Positions 52,680 through 64,000 of a stretch of 64,000 bases of DNA are shown piece by piece. Source of the DNA: Parus major (lineage: Eukaryota; Chordata; Aves; Passeriformes; Paridae); NCBI RefSeq assembly GCF_001522545.3, contig NC_031770.1, positions 34,907,866-34,971,865 on the forward strand, read 5' to 3'. Both the position numbers and the translations under genes were made by a program. Positions within the stretch are counted from its first letter, which is position 1, and each line of letters begins with the position of its first letter. Below the pieces are notes generated by a model that had not been told where the DNA came from, searched no databases, and saw only the letters and a program-made list of their open reading frames with translations.

Positions 52680-54436
52680 ATATTCTTGGTCAGTCTTTTA
52701 ATAAAACCAGATAACCAAGAAAACTCCATAGGGAACAGTGAGATGTTAGCACTGTGCCAATATTAAAATGTACAAAACCTAAGTAATTACATCTTATTGT
52801 CTTGTTATCAGTTCTGAGAAAAATGGTAAGAAAATTGATAGAGGATTGAATTAAGGATTAAAGGATGTAATTATAGCTAGAAGCAACCAACATTGCTAGA
52901 ATCTGATTTTGTCTTCTGACAATACTAAACTTGACTTAAAAACTTGACCATCAGAGTGCCTTCCGTTTCAATTTCTGTCTTCCATCATCACTTGTCCTAT
53001 TTTTTAAATTTTTTTTTAATTGGATTCTAGCTTTAAACAAAACAAACAAATGAAAAACAACTAGGACTTTTTAATTAATATTGTCTCACAGGGTTTAGTT
53101 TATAAAATGGAAATGTATCCCTTTCCCCAAACTATTTAACATTGAAGGAAATTTCCCACATCTCCCTCAGACTTTGGGAGTGACTCAGTCTCAGCGAGTC
53201 AGCATCGTTGTCCTTCAGCTCCTGAGAGGACCTCTTGCAGCATATGCATGCTGGCTTGAATATCATGCTGATAATATCAGATGTAGTAGTATTCTTCTGA
53301 GAGGAGAGAAGCATCCAGGAATATGTTCCCTAAATCCCAGTAATAATTTTTTTTCACATACTTTTTAAAAAAGCTCACACCATAATTCTGAATATGTTCT
53401 AGATTTTGAAAAGCTCATAAATAATTGATATATGTTTATCTATCAAAATATCCAGTACTTTATTTTCTACCTGAGTTCTGGCTTTAAAAAAAGCAGTTTC
53501 AAGAACGATGTGGTGGGATGAGGAGAAGAAAAAGCAGTTTAAGTTGAGCATAACAGGAGCGGATAAATTTAATGTGCCAAAAAAGTGATTAAAAGCTTTT
53601 TACACATACAGTCTTGCAAGACTGGAGCCCAAAAGTCTTGGGCTTGATGGATGAGAAAATGAAGATGCTTTGAATTGGACCATTTCACTATCACTTAGTT
53701 ACAGATAGCTGATTGGCATTACAAATGCAAACCTCTCAGTTGGCTCAAGTACCATGAAGGAGTAGGATTGTATTTGTATTGTTTAGGATGAAACCTCTGA
53801 AAAAAAAACCTTAAATGAATTAGTCATAGAATTCCTTTTTCCTTGTTTGTCTTTGCCCTGTCGTTTTTTTCCTTGTGTGTGGCTAAAATGTCTCAATCTG
53901 GGGCTGCTGTGAATGGCAATGGCACTGTTTGGTCTGCAGTATGGTCAAGAAGTGAAGTGTTCTTGGTCAGCAAATCCAAGTGTTAAGTCTCTGAATGATA
54001 GAATTTTGTTTTACATTTTTGTCATCTACCCAGCCCCAGTGGAGGGTCAGGGGGGCAATTAATATGTGCATTAAAGATTTACTTAGAAAACAGCCCAGAT
54101 TTTCCCCCCACCCCAAATTTTTTAGTACTTTAATTTCTATACAGCTCATGAAAATGAGTAACACCTTGATATAGTAGGAAATAGTTTTTTAGATAAGGTT
54201 TAATTTAAGTTACATCTGGATAGAAATGGAATATAACTTGGGAGAGAACTAGACTAGAATCTTCTATCATATTACCTTGCAATTTATGACATAGTAGGAA
54301 GAAGAGTAAATCTACAAAAATGCACTTCACTTCAAGATTCTTCTTAAGAGAATGTTCTTTTTTTAATCTGTCTTGTATTAAAATATTTGTAACATCAGTG
54401 TGCAATATTTAGCAGTTCTAAAGGCATTAAGGCTAA

Positions 54437-54464
54437 GTAGCAATCTAGATTAGCAATCTAGCTC
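54437..54464 (+). repeat. Short tandem duplication
   Basis: TAGCAATCTAG occurs twice in about 28 bp, separated by a few bases. This is a minor local duplication. Confidence 0.8.
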
Positions 54465-54609
54465 TAAAACTTGTATATATACCATTGCTGAATTGGTTTT
54501 CATTCCAAAGGAAGAAATTGCCTATTTTATTACTTTTAATCTTTTGTTTCTAATAAAAACTTGTGTTGTCTTAGGCACAATATAGATGCCACTTACCTAT
54601 GTAGAATTA

Positions 54610-54850
54610 GTGTAGTGGTAGGGTAAGGGATGGTGATTTTAAACTGAAAGAGGGTAGATTCAAATTAGATATTAGGAAGAAACTTTTCACCATCAGGGTG
54701 GTAAAACACTGGAACAAGTTTCCCTAAAAGCAAGTAGATGCCCCATCCCTGGAAGTTTCAAGGCCAGCTTGGATGGGGCTTTGATCACCCTGGTCTAGTG
54801 GAAGATGTCCCTACACATGGCAGCTTTTCTGTGATTCCATGATCTTTTAT
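54610..54850 (+). mobile_element. CR1-type LINE, 3' end
   Basis: This is a well-preserved CR1 3' terminus. Diagnostic stretches are 'TTTAAACTGAAAGAGGGTAG', 'ATTAGATATTAGGAAGAAAC', 'GATGCCCCATCCCTGGAAG', 'GGCCAGCTTGGATGGGGC' and 'CTGGTCTAGTGGAAGATGTC'. It ends in the CR1-typical octamer-like tail ('GTGATTCCATGATC'). It is in the same orientation as CRIM1. The sequence differs from the copies at 7.5 and 45.3 kb, so it belongs to a different subfamily. Confidence 0.93.
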
Positions 54851-57800
54851 CTTCCCAGATGACTTTTCCCAGTAAGCAATTGTTTTAAACTTTATCTGCT
54901 TTTATGGCACTTGGACACCTTGTTGTTGTATCATACATTGAATCCACAACCTGTCACAGCATTAGACCTACCAGTGTTGTGTATTTCTTGTTACACCAGT
55001 GTCTAGGCAATCTAGTGCCAGCAACACAAAAATCAGCACTGTTCTTTCCTTCTCATTCTGTGGCAGCCACCAGAATCAAAACTGGGAAGTCTACTGTTGT
55101 AAATTCCCTTTTAAGCTATTATCAAATATATTTGATTGTATTTGAGAGGACCCCTACACAGCTAGTTGGATAAGTTTCTATTCTGACAGCATCTGTAGAG
55201 GTGGCCTATGAGTCCCTGATTAACTTTGCACTGTCCTGTTTAGCAGGAAGGGTATTGTGCATCTGTTCTGTTCATTCTTCTTAGATTTTTTTACTGTTTC
55301 AGATCTTCTCTATGTCATTCCTTGTGATTCTCTCATTTTTCTAGATTTCCTTAGATCTTCCTGTCTTTGGAAGAACTTCATTTTATGATAATGTTTTGAT
55401 GTTCTGTACAGCATCCACCACTTGAATTCCTTCAACCTGCTTTAGAGGCTAGTCATGATTTTCCAGCAAGTGTAACTTTTTCCTCATTTTCCACTGTACC
55501 ATCACCTCCCTTAAGCAGCTTTTCCTGATGCAGAGGTCTCCCTTGTATTAGTTCTAGAATTTTAGATCCTTCTCCTCCACACATCTCATCCTCAAGAATT
55601 GGTGTCCAAGAGACTGTGGTTGTGGATCCCAGTTTTTCTTAAAGGAAGGTTCAGCTGAACTGGTACGACCAATCATGGATCCAATAACTTTATCTTCCTG
55701 AGACTTCTCTGCAGGGATTAGGTAGCTGGATCAAAGGTCTGTGTTAAGGACTCTGCAGATGCTCTTTTATGTCTTTGGTTCCATCATCAGCTTATTAGAG
55801 ACTGATTTCTAATCCTGGCCAACTTGCTCAGGTTGTTTCTCCCACACTTTAACTCTAGCAGACCATTTTGCCATCTCAAGTGCATCAGTACCATGGTGGT
55901 TTAACACTTGGTGTTGAATTGGAGACGCTGTTCCTTATCAAAAAGGTAGGTTTATATTAAAGGAAAGCTCTACATTGATGGCAGCTGAACCCATCCCTTG
56001 TTCTATTCAGGCTTGTAGTAGGCTTTTGTTTAAGGGTTGATGAATAGAACACAGCAATTTTTTGGAGGTTTTGTAATATCTGGAAATAGGTGTTTAGGCA
56101 TTTTCATTTTAGTCTTTAAAATCCTCAGAAGTTAGAAATGGTGAGTATTTTTCCCAGAACTGCTCAGATATTCAGGCCTGCTTTCAGACTGCACTGTACA
56201 GAGTATCCACAAAAGAGGATAATGGCATGGTGTGTAACCTTTCTAGGTGACCCATGTTTCATGTCTGTCTTCTCCTGATGTCTTCCAGGAGAGGTAATGA
56301 ATTGCTGACCTCAAAGTTCAGGCATTCCCCTGCTTCCCTACTACAGCTGCCTCAGGAATTCCCATGTGTTCTCAGTGTGATGGTAGTTATTGCTGCCTTG
56401 GCGTTGAGCCTTACCATGTGGGTTGTTTTGGCCAGCAACCATATTTTCCTGAAGTACACAAATGAGGAAAAGATGATATGTTGGTTGGTTGGTTTCTTTA
56501 AAGCCACCTCAGTAAAATTTGAACAGAAGCTCAAGAACTTGAACTGATAACATGAGATATTTCTGGAGCCTGATGGCTGACTCCTGAGCGTCAGAGACCT
56601 CAGACAAGGAGAGGACACATGAGAACGTTTGCAGAAGAAATAGTATGTAAATCTTCGGCAGAAGAAGGGTTAAGACATTGTAAATACAGAGGTCCCTTGT
56701 ATAGGATCTGCATTTTGTGCCTGTATGATCTGTTAAAAATATACATCCACGGGCTTCCACCAACTTCTAGGAAATACTGCATTGGAAAAGCTGAAGGACA
56801 ATTCCACTGAAAGGAAGAAGCACATTTCCCAGGAACAAAACAAAAATCTCCATTTGCACTAGGGGAGGAAGTATCAACGATAGCTATGCAAGCAGTTTAC
56901 TTTTTATGGAAAAGTGTCTGTAGTAATCTAGTCTGATCATGTGCTGAGTTAATGGTGTATTTACTCTGTATTTACCTTCTCTGTGAAACTTGGAAAGAAA
57001 TTTTAAGCCAGATAAATTGAAGTGACTCCTAATTGTATCTACTTTTAGGTGGTGTTTTATGCTTGAAATTAGAATGAGGTTGTAGTGTCTACAGAATTTG
57101 GGTTTGCTTCCATTCTTTATAAGCAAGCTGGTGTTTGAAGTCTCAGTTTATAATAAGCTGGTAGATACATATTTCTGTTTCAATTTTTTATTTTCATTTG
57201 TCAATCTAACAAAATTAGTGTGTACCTTGATCACAGTGAGTATTGTTTTTCCTCTTTCTCCTGAGACTTCCCACTGTGTTTTGTTTCATTTATTCTACTT
57301 AATCAGTTATTAGCTTGTTTGGAAATTGAATAAGTGATTTAGTTGAGAATAATTTCTGACTTGAACAGGCAAATTTCTGTTTGTATCACAGAGATCAGTA
57401 ATGTCTGACTGTTGTCTTCAGACTCAGAAGTGCACAGATGTTTAGGGAGACCCGTGTATATAATAAAGCAATAGAATTATAATTTAGATGCTTGCATTCT
57501 TAAAGGGAAGTAGATAAGAGAATTCCCTAGCAGTTTCCAATGGTACTTGGGGCAGATAATAATACCAACACTACACAGGTTATATGAAGAGTGTGAAGTT
57601 GTGTTTCTTCTAGAAAATTGCAGGAAACTTCATGTCAGAATTCAGCACACAAACTGATTCTTTCTTCCTTCTCAAATTATTGAATAATTAAAAAGTGGAA
57701 CTGAAGGTCATGGACCATTTTAAAATGAAAAGTAGTTTCTCACTGCTGTTCTTTGAAATGTCACTGGTGAATTTCAGTCTACAAAAGTGTTTCAGTTCTT

Positions 57801-57905
57801 GCATGCATGGTTCCTGCTACACAGAAAGGGTCTCATTAATTGAGTGGAGTTGCTTGGTCTCAAAGCCACTTAGATTCTGGAGCAAATTTTGGTCTTCATT
57901 TTTAT

Positions 57906-58022
57906 TCAAGGTCAGGTTGAATGGAACTCTGAGCAACGTGATGTAGTTGAAAATGTCCCTGATCACTGTGGTGGGAGTGGACTAGATGACCTTTAAAGGT
58001 TCCTTTCCAGCCCAATCTGGCT
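57906..58022 (+). mobile_element. CR1-type LINE, short 3' end
   Basis: This is a decayed last ~115 bp of a CR1 element. It has 'AGGTCAGGTTGAATGGAACT', 'CTGAGCAACGTGATGTAGTT', 'TGGACTAGATGACCTTTAAA' and 'TTCCTTTCCAGCCCAATC', matching the order of the CR1 3' end. It is followed by a T-rich stretch. 5' truncation at this length is common for CR1. Confidence 0.85.
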
Positions 58023-58199
58023 TTTTTTTTTTTGACTTTCCTAAACTTGTACAGAATTGCCTTCAGGGATTGGAGAAAGATGTTTAATAACATGAATGGC
58101 ATGGAAAAACTAAACATGAAATAATTATTAGGGTTTGGGGGTTTTTCCTTGCAAAGAGGAGAAAGTGGTTATGAAATTAAACAGTCAAATTAAACAATA

Positions 58200-58273
58200 A
58201 TGAATTTTGGGGAGGTTTGTGGGGGTTTTTGCTCTTTTTTTTGTTGGTTTTCAGGGATTTTTTTGTTTGTTTA
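58200..58273 (+). repeat. T/G-rich low-complexity tract
   Basis: Alternating G4-5 and T5-8 runs, about 180 bp downstream of a CR1 3' end. Confidence 0.85.
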
Positions 58274-60218
58274 TGGCAAAGCCATCTCTGATGGCTTAGT
58301 TGTAGGGAGATATGTCATTCAGGAGTAAGAAAGTTTGGAGTTACAGGAATATGGAAGTTTATTGATTGCCTATAAAACTACTATCTATAACTGATTTTTT
58401 GACCGGAGGTCCTCAGGAATTGTGTTTTATTTGTGAGAGGCTCAGATATTTTTAATTTCTCATTAAACAGTGGTTGAATACGTAAAGAAATAGCATTTCA
58501 TAATATTAATTATTAATCATAATTAATTTTCTTGAAAACTGACATTTGTATAACATCCTATTTATATCCTTATTTTTAGATTTTAAATTGTTTTTATGTT
58601 ATGAAGGGTGAACCTGATAAGCCTAAAAAAAGAGTAACTGAGGTACACAGTGATAAAAACCATAGAGACCATTAACAGAAAAAAGCACCTGCTGGTATGG
58701 CAAAATGTGAGAAAAATACAGGGTTGAATTTTTGTTAATTTATGTTGTATTTTATTTCCTATACTGATGGATTCAAAAGGGTCTATACATATGTTTGTGT
58801 TCTTGAAAGAAACCAGCACACTTGAAAAGTCAGCATCTGTTTGCTATTTTCTAATGCTAATAATATGCAAAAGATGCACAAGAAAAGTTCCCTTTCATGT
58901 ATCTTTAATTAAAAGCTAGGTAGCTACCTTTTGTACTATTTAAATGCCCCTTGTGTATAAAGATAACTGTACTCATGGAAAAATTCACTATTATGTTGGG
59001 TGTCTCTAACAGTATCTGGATTTTAAAAAGGAATTCTTAGTTGGGAGCACACTAACTTTGATTTCTCAGTAAGTAAACCCCCTGAAAAATTAAAGTAGGA
59101 GGAAATTGCATGAGTCTGTTTACATAGCAGTGATGTAAAACTTTCAAGCATTTGCAAACAGTCTCATAGTAAGTGTTATATGCAGCTTTCCCAGTTTTTC
59201 TGTCATCTCTCTTTAGAGGTTTATTTGATCTTTGAAATAAAATAGTGAAAGATTTCCATGAAAAATTTTTGTTTTTCCTTACCACTTTTCTGAATACTAT
59301 CTTTAAAACCAAAAAAGCATGAAATAGTGGTACTGAATTTGTGAGCAAAAATTCTCCAGTCTGTCTGACTGAAGATTTAGGAAAATTTTAGTTGAAATTC
59401 ATGTATGGTGGTGTCCCAATGGCTTTGGCTTTGCCTGGCAGTGGAGACAGTGGCTTTGTCTTGTCTGCTTAACTCACTTAACTTGTGGATTCAGGTATGA
59501 ATAACATGGAAATAATTCTTCAATAATTTCATGAGGTTGCTATGTCAATATTTCATTTTGCTGTATCATCATCACTTATGTCAAGTTGGAGTCTTACAGT
59601 TATGCTTTTCTTTGCCATTCTCAAGCTTTGATAATGTTCTTCTGAAAATTCCTGATTTCACAGTATCCTTAAGTGCTTATATTATTTACACATCTGTGGA
59701 AGTTTTATCTACTACACTGACTAATATAAGTGTTAATAATGTTAATGCAAATGGTACTAGATTGCTGCAAGGGGGGGGAAAAAAGAAAAGGGTTGTGATA
59801 AAATCTCCACAGGAATGTGATGTATGTTTCAGGAATGCTTTTCTCTAGTCTCAGTGCTTTAGACTTTAATTTTGTTTTGATCCTCAAAATAAATATCCCT
59901 CTTGTCAATACACCCCTGCCTCAACCTTCCATTCACTGATCCTAAATCTTTTTTTCCAGGGTGCCTGTTCTTATTTTCATAGCCATTATGCCTTGTGCCT
60001 GGAGAACTCTTTTGATCCTACCATCAAAACAGCTTTTCTGAGGCTAAGCAAGCCCTTCTCTCTTTAAATCTGTTTAATAACAGAAGTAAATGAACCAAGA
60101 TAATTGGATTTGAAGTAAAAGTTGTCATTTACAAGTATTCAGTTCGATCATTTTTATCTTCTTCCTTTCCCTTTTTGCTCTTTTGGGGACACAAACAAAA
60201 AAGCTAAGGGACTTTATT

Positions 60219-60280
60219 TAAAAACGCCCAAACATCAAAAATCAAACCGAAAGAACCCCATCACCAACACACCTCAAATA
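60219..60280 (+). repeat. A/C-rich low-complexity tract
   Basis: AAAACGCCCAAACATC-like sequence with very little G or T, of the same character as the tract at 10.3 kb. Confidence 0.85.
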
Positions 60281-60499
60281 TAAACTAAATTTCTAATGAA
60301 CTTACTTATCTTCTGAAGAACTTAAAAACTGATTTTAAAAATCAGGCCATTTATATTACTGAAGGAGTCACCTTCCTCAATCTGTAAAGCATTGGTTAAT
60401 GTACATCATCTGGTTTCTGCTTCGTAATATACTGAAGTTAGCCTTGCTCAGTTGTTGAAATTCATAGGATTACTGTTGGGGGTTGTTAATTGCAGTAGT

Positions 60500-60550
60500 G
60501 GTTTTTTGGTGTTGGGTTGGGGTTTTTTGTTTTATTTGGTTTGGTTTTTC
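60500..60550 (+). repeat. T/G-rich low-complexity tract
   Basis: GGTTTTTTGGTGTTGGGTTG-like sequence continuing through TTTGGTTTGGTTTTT. Confidence 0.9.
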
Positions 60551-62772
60551 AGCCTGAAGAACTGGAAATAATTCCTTTTATCAGTGAGGGTTGATTCTGT
60601 ATTTGCAAAATTTTAGTGCAGCAAACCTCTTCCTTGGGATTCTTGGTTCCTTCCAAGCCATGCCACCACCTTTTCAGTTGCCCTAAAGTCTCTTGCATTA
60701 CTGTTTGATTCTTCTTTATGTCTTTCTGGGCCCTCTTGTAACATTTTACTCAGGTACGGGATTGTTCTTCCTTGTTAAAAGGACATGTTCTTGGCTTGAC
60801 TTGAGTGTTGTTATGGTAATAACATGCCAAGAGCCTTGTTTCCTTGCAGCCTCTGCTAATAAGGTGTGTCAGGGGCAGACACTGGCTGCCAGCTTCCCAG
60901 TACCTCAAGTACTGCCCTCCCTTTAATGCTAGAGCTTTTGGATGCCACAGTGCCATTTGATGTTGCAGTGGTGTCACTGCGGGCCACAAGCAGGGAGGAG
61001 GAGCCCTACAGAGCAGTCTTCTCTCGGGACAGCTTTCCTTGTAGCTGTTTTCCTCAGGCAAGCCACAGTTACGGGGGAGCAGCTCCAGACCAGCATGGTG
61101 CCTTACTGAACAGCAGTCTGAACAGCTGAATTTTAGATAAATTAGCCTGGGAGGGACCATGGCCACTGTCAACAGGCTTAGCTCAAACTGACCTGCTGAA
61201 CACCCTCAGACCTAATGTTCCATTACCAAGGGTAAGATAAGCACAGGCAGATAGCTGCCTGTGGCAGAGCACAGACCTGGGCTGCAACTTCTCATCCATC
61301 TCTCTGCTCCAAAAAGCACTTCAGAAAAATCTAGTTTTATAAAGCTCATCTTGCTCTCTTGCTGAGAATGGGATCACTTATTCCGAATTTCCAGATGTTG
61401 TTTTGGCAGCGTGACAGCCATCTCGGCTACCAGAATTCCTTGGGTTTCTTTCTGAAAGACTTCTGTCTCCAAAACAATGTTTTCCATGCTAATAGCCTGG
61501 ACAATGGTCAAAGGTTTTCCTAGCAGAGCTGGCTGAAAAGAATGTAGACTATTTAAAAGTTCATCTGAGATAATTTTCTACTTTGACATTCTCTTATGCA
61601 TGGATTATGTTTTAACCAAATGGGAAGTCAATTTACAAAATTTTGGAGTGTTGAGGTTTTGTTTGCTTACACTGTGAGTATGCAAAACTTTAATTACTCT
61701 GAATAGAAGGGAGTCTTTTCTGCAGAAAAGAATGTTGGCTGCCACCAATCTTATAAATATCTCTTTCATCCATTTTTATGGAAGATTGTCTTATCATAAG
61801 TTATTTAAAGTGGTGATTCATAATTTCTTGTGGTTTAGTTTTGTGTTTTGGGTTGGGTTTTTTTTCTTTGTTTTTTTTAAGCTGCTGACTGGGAAAAAGA
61901 TGAGAGAGGGAAAGTACAAGTAATTAATCTGATCATTTAATATTACAGTTCTATGTGCTACAAGGAATGTGAAAAAAAAAGAAGATACTTCTGAGAAAAC
62001 TTATTGTGAAGGCAGTAGAACTAAGAGTGGTAATTTCATGAAACTTGGAAAATCAAGGTCCACAACTATTTTCTACTGTGTGCTATTTTCTCTGAATTTT
62101 CAGGAAATTTGATCTACCTATTTTCCCAGAGTAATCAGAATGTTGAATATAGGGTTATTGAAGTGAAACTTCAATTTTTATTTAGGCTTTTGATACCACT
62201 TTGAGATTGTGTCTGCACTTTTTCCCTGTCATATATACTTTAAAAGATACTTTTTCTTTTTCATTAGTAATATGAAGGTAGTTATTTTTGGGTTTCATTC
62301 TTCTCAGAAAGGAAAAGCACCTTTCAAAACAGTCTGCTACATGGGTTAAGGTACAAATTCCATTAACTTTACAGTGCTATTTTTTCTTTTTCACTGATTA
62401 CTCAAGGTCATCTATTTTCTTCCTCCCCCCACCATCATCTTCCTATTCGGACAGCAAAAGTGAGAGATATTAGTAATTCTGTAAAATTATTACAGAGTCA
62501 TCTTAAAGGAATACTGCCATCACAAATCCTTTGGATTTTTTTGACATGTAGTAAAAGCCAGAATGTTTGTTTTTTTTTCTTCCTTCTTCTACATCTCTGA
62601 TGGCAAACAACACACGGTAAAAAATAATTGGGCTCCCTCTGTCTGTATTTACAAATTAATTGAGACGAAAATGTAACAAACAAAGGTGTGATAAATAAAA
62701 TTTTGATTTTTGTACTCTTACTTTCTTGTTTAGTCCATTATCCTTTACTGTTATGGGAAGCATAGTATTATT

Positions 62773-62842
62773 AAAAACAAACAAATAAAAAACCACAGCC
62801 AAACAAAAAAATCTCAACAAAACCAACAAAGAAAAAAATCCA
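62773..62842 (+). repeat. A/C-rich low-complexity tract
   Basis: A-rich sequence broken by CAAAC and CCACAGCC, with almost no T or G. Confidence 0.85.
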
Positions 62843-64000
62843 TCAAACTTTCAAATGCCTCCTTTAAAGCTGTTACTATACTGTAGCATATATGTGCACA
62901 TAAAGTTAAATTGCTTCACTTTATCTTGATCTACTTAACATTATTTGTGACTTATCTCTTTACAGTAACATGCTTCTGTAATGCTGTATTTTAAGAATCC
63001 TTCTCAAATAGTTTGAGGTTCTGTGAGATTCCTTGACTTGCAAATTTGTTGGAAGCTTCCTTTTGAGTAATACCTTATACTGGAAAATATAACAATTTTA
63101 TCTAAGACTGATGAGGTTAAAGGGAGAGATACTAAAAACCTATCTGTGAGAGGTAGTTTTTCCTCATTCATTGGACACTGATCTGAGAGGAAATGGCTGT
63201 TGGGCAGTTTAGGAGACCTGTATGGCAGAGAAGAACCAAGGAGAACTTCTTGTTTTTTGAGCATAAAGAATAAGCAAATGCATTATGTAGCAAATACAGC
63301 TGATACTGCTTCTTACAAATGGGTTGTTTAGTGTGGGGATTATCTTGGGATACTTAAAATATTTGGGATAGTTATTAAAGAAGTAGCGCTCTTTTTTTAA
63401 CTCATAATTACAGGATCTTCTATTATGGAATCATTGCTGCTTATCCCTATAATGTACCCATTGTTCAGGGCAAGAACTCTGTTAAATGTAAACTTATCAA
63501 AAGTCTTAAGTGTTTGACTTTTAAACTGTTATGTTAATCATAAAGCAAAGAATCTGGAAGCAAACATGACTATTGTTTATCCACATTTTATATCTCCCAA
63601 TTTCTTAGGCTGTTTTCTTAAATAAGCAAATAAATACTACTTACACGGAGAAAGAATGATCCAAAACTAACCACAGTATTTAATTTACCTAGCTTCCCAC
63701 ATTATTTGGAGTCATGTGTAATTGGCTTCCCCCTCTGCAAGCTACAGCACCACCAACACCAAAAGAGAACTTCCAATTATTTTTGTTCAGCTTAGATTTA
63801 ATTATTCCAATCTTCCTTTCTTTTTATTTTTTCCCAAGATTACACTGGATATAATGTGGTTTCCTAAGGAGAGAACATCCTTCTGATGAGTGAATGCAAT
63901 TTTTGTTATTAGTGTTTCATCAATTTTGACTATTCAAGACAGAATTGGAGGAGAAGCCTTACATTGCAAGTCTGGAGGACACAGTTATTATAGTAAAAAT

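Larger units (their letters stand above)
48378..64000 (+). other. CRIM1: Downstream CRIM1 intron (partial)
   Basis: This is AT-rich DNA downstream of the second exon. I did not find the expected continuation of CRIM1 coding sequence (a Cys-Glu-Cys start, a CCDVFEC-like end), so the next exon probably lies beyond the window. Two CR1 3' ends (54610-54850 and 57906-58022), a CA microsatellite and several A/C- or T/G-rich tracts are listed separately. I see nothing recognisable in 48600-52100, 55000-57600 and 58300-64000 beyond low-complexity DNA and chance ORFs. Confidence 0.75.

Noticed and set aside
55173..55950. Pyrimidine-rich stretch that looks different from surrounding intron
   Set aside because: I could not match it to any repeat or gene, and open frames are short.
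1..64000. CRISPR array, bacterial operon, tRNA or rRNA genes
   Set aside because: No regularly spaced repeats, no dense coding, and no tRNA- or rRNA-like sequences recognised. The window is vertebrate intron.

Overview
This window is vertebrate nuclear DNA, most likely from a bird. It is AT-rich, almost all non-coding, and carries several CR1-type LINE fragments. It also has two LTR fragments that resemble the ERV LTRs common in birds, which fits a neoavian or passerine genome. This assignment rests on repeat type and protein similarity recalled from knowledge, not on a database search.

The only confident gene is CRIM1 (cysteine-rich transmembrane BMP regulator 1), read on the + strand. Two internal coding exons are visible: 39994-40236 and 48257-48377. 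Both have good acceptor sites, and they join in frame through a phase-1 intron of 8,020 bp. By comparison with the mammalian protein they are probably exons 3 and 4. They encode cysteine-rich extracellular sequence between the N-terminal IGFBP-like domain and the first canonical VWFC domain. I did not recognise the preceding exon or the following one in the window. So 1-39993 is read as part of the upstream intron, and 48378-64000 as the start of the downstream intron.

Layout: 1-6.4 kb is unique intron with one perfect hairpin near 4.6 kb. 6.4-7.6 kb is a decayed CR1 copy with recognisable reverse-transcriptase remnants. 7.6-21.7 kb is intron holding a second hairpin (12.4 kb), a splice-site-flanked candidate exon (13.0 kb) and a GC-richer patch (15.7 kb). 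21.7-22.2 kb is a sense-oriented LTR. 24.64-25.5 kb is the most unusual segment: an AT palindrome, then a 23-bp G-rich minisatellite broken by a 214-base assembly gap, then a CpG-containing GC-rich tract. 25.5-40 kb is quiet intron. The 8-kb intron between the two CRIM1 exons holds a CR1 3' end and a 1.4-kb LTR in antisense orientation, whose terminal dinucleotides and near-identical 5-bp flanks can be seen. After 48.4 kb there are two more CR1 3' ends and simple-sequence tracts.

The best biological observation is that the two CRIM1 exons encode consecutive copies of the same cysteine module, with identical spacing of the first five cysteines. I found no evidence for a new multi-gene system. 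Most open reading frames here are chance ORFs in intron or repeat DNA.
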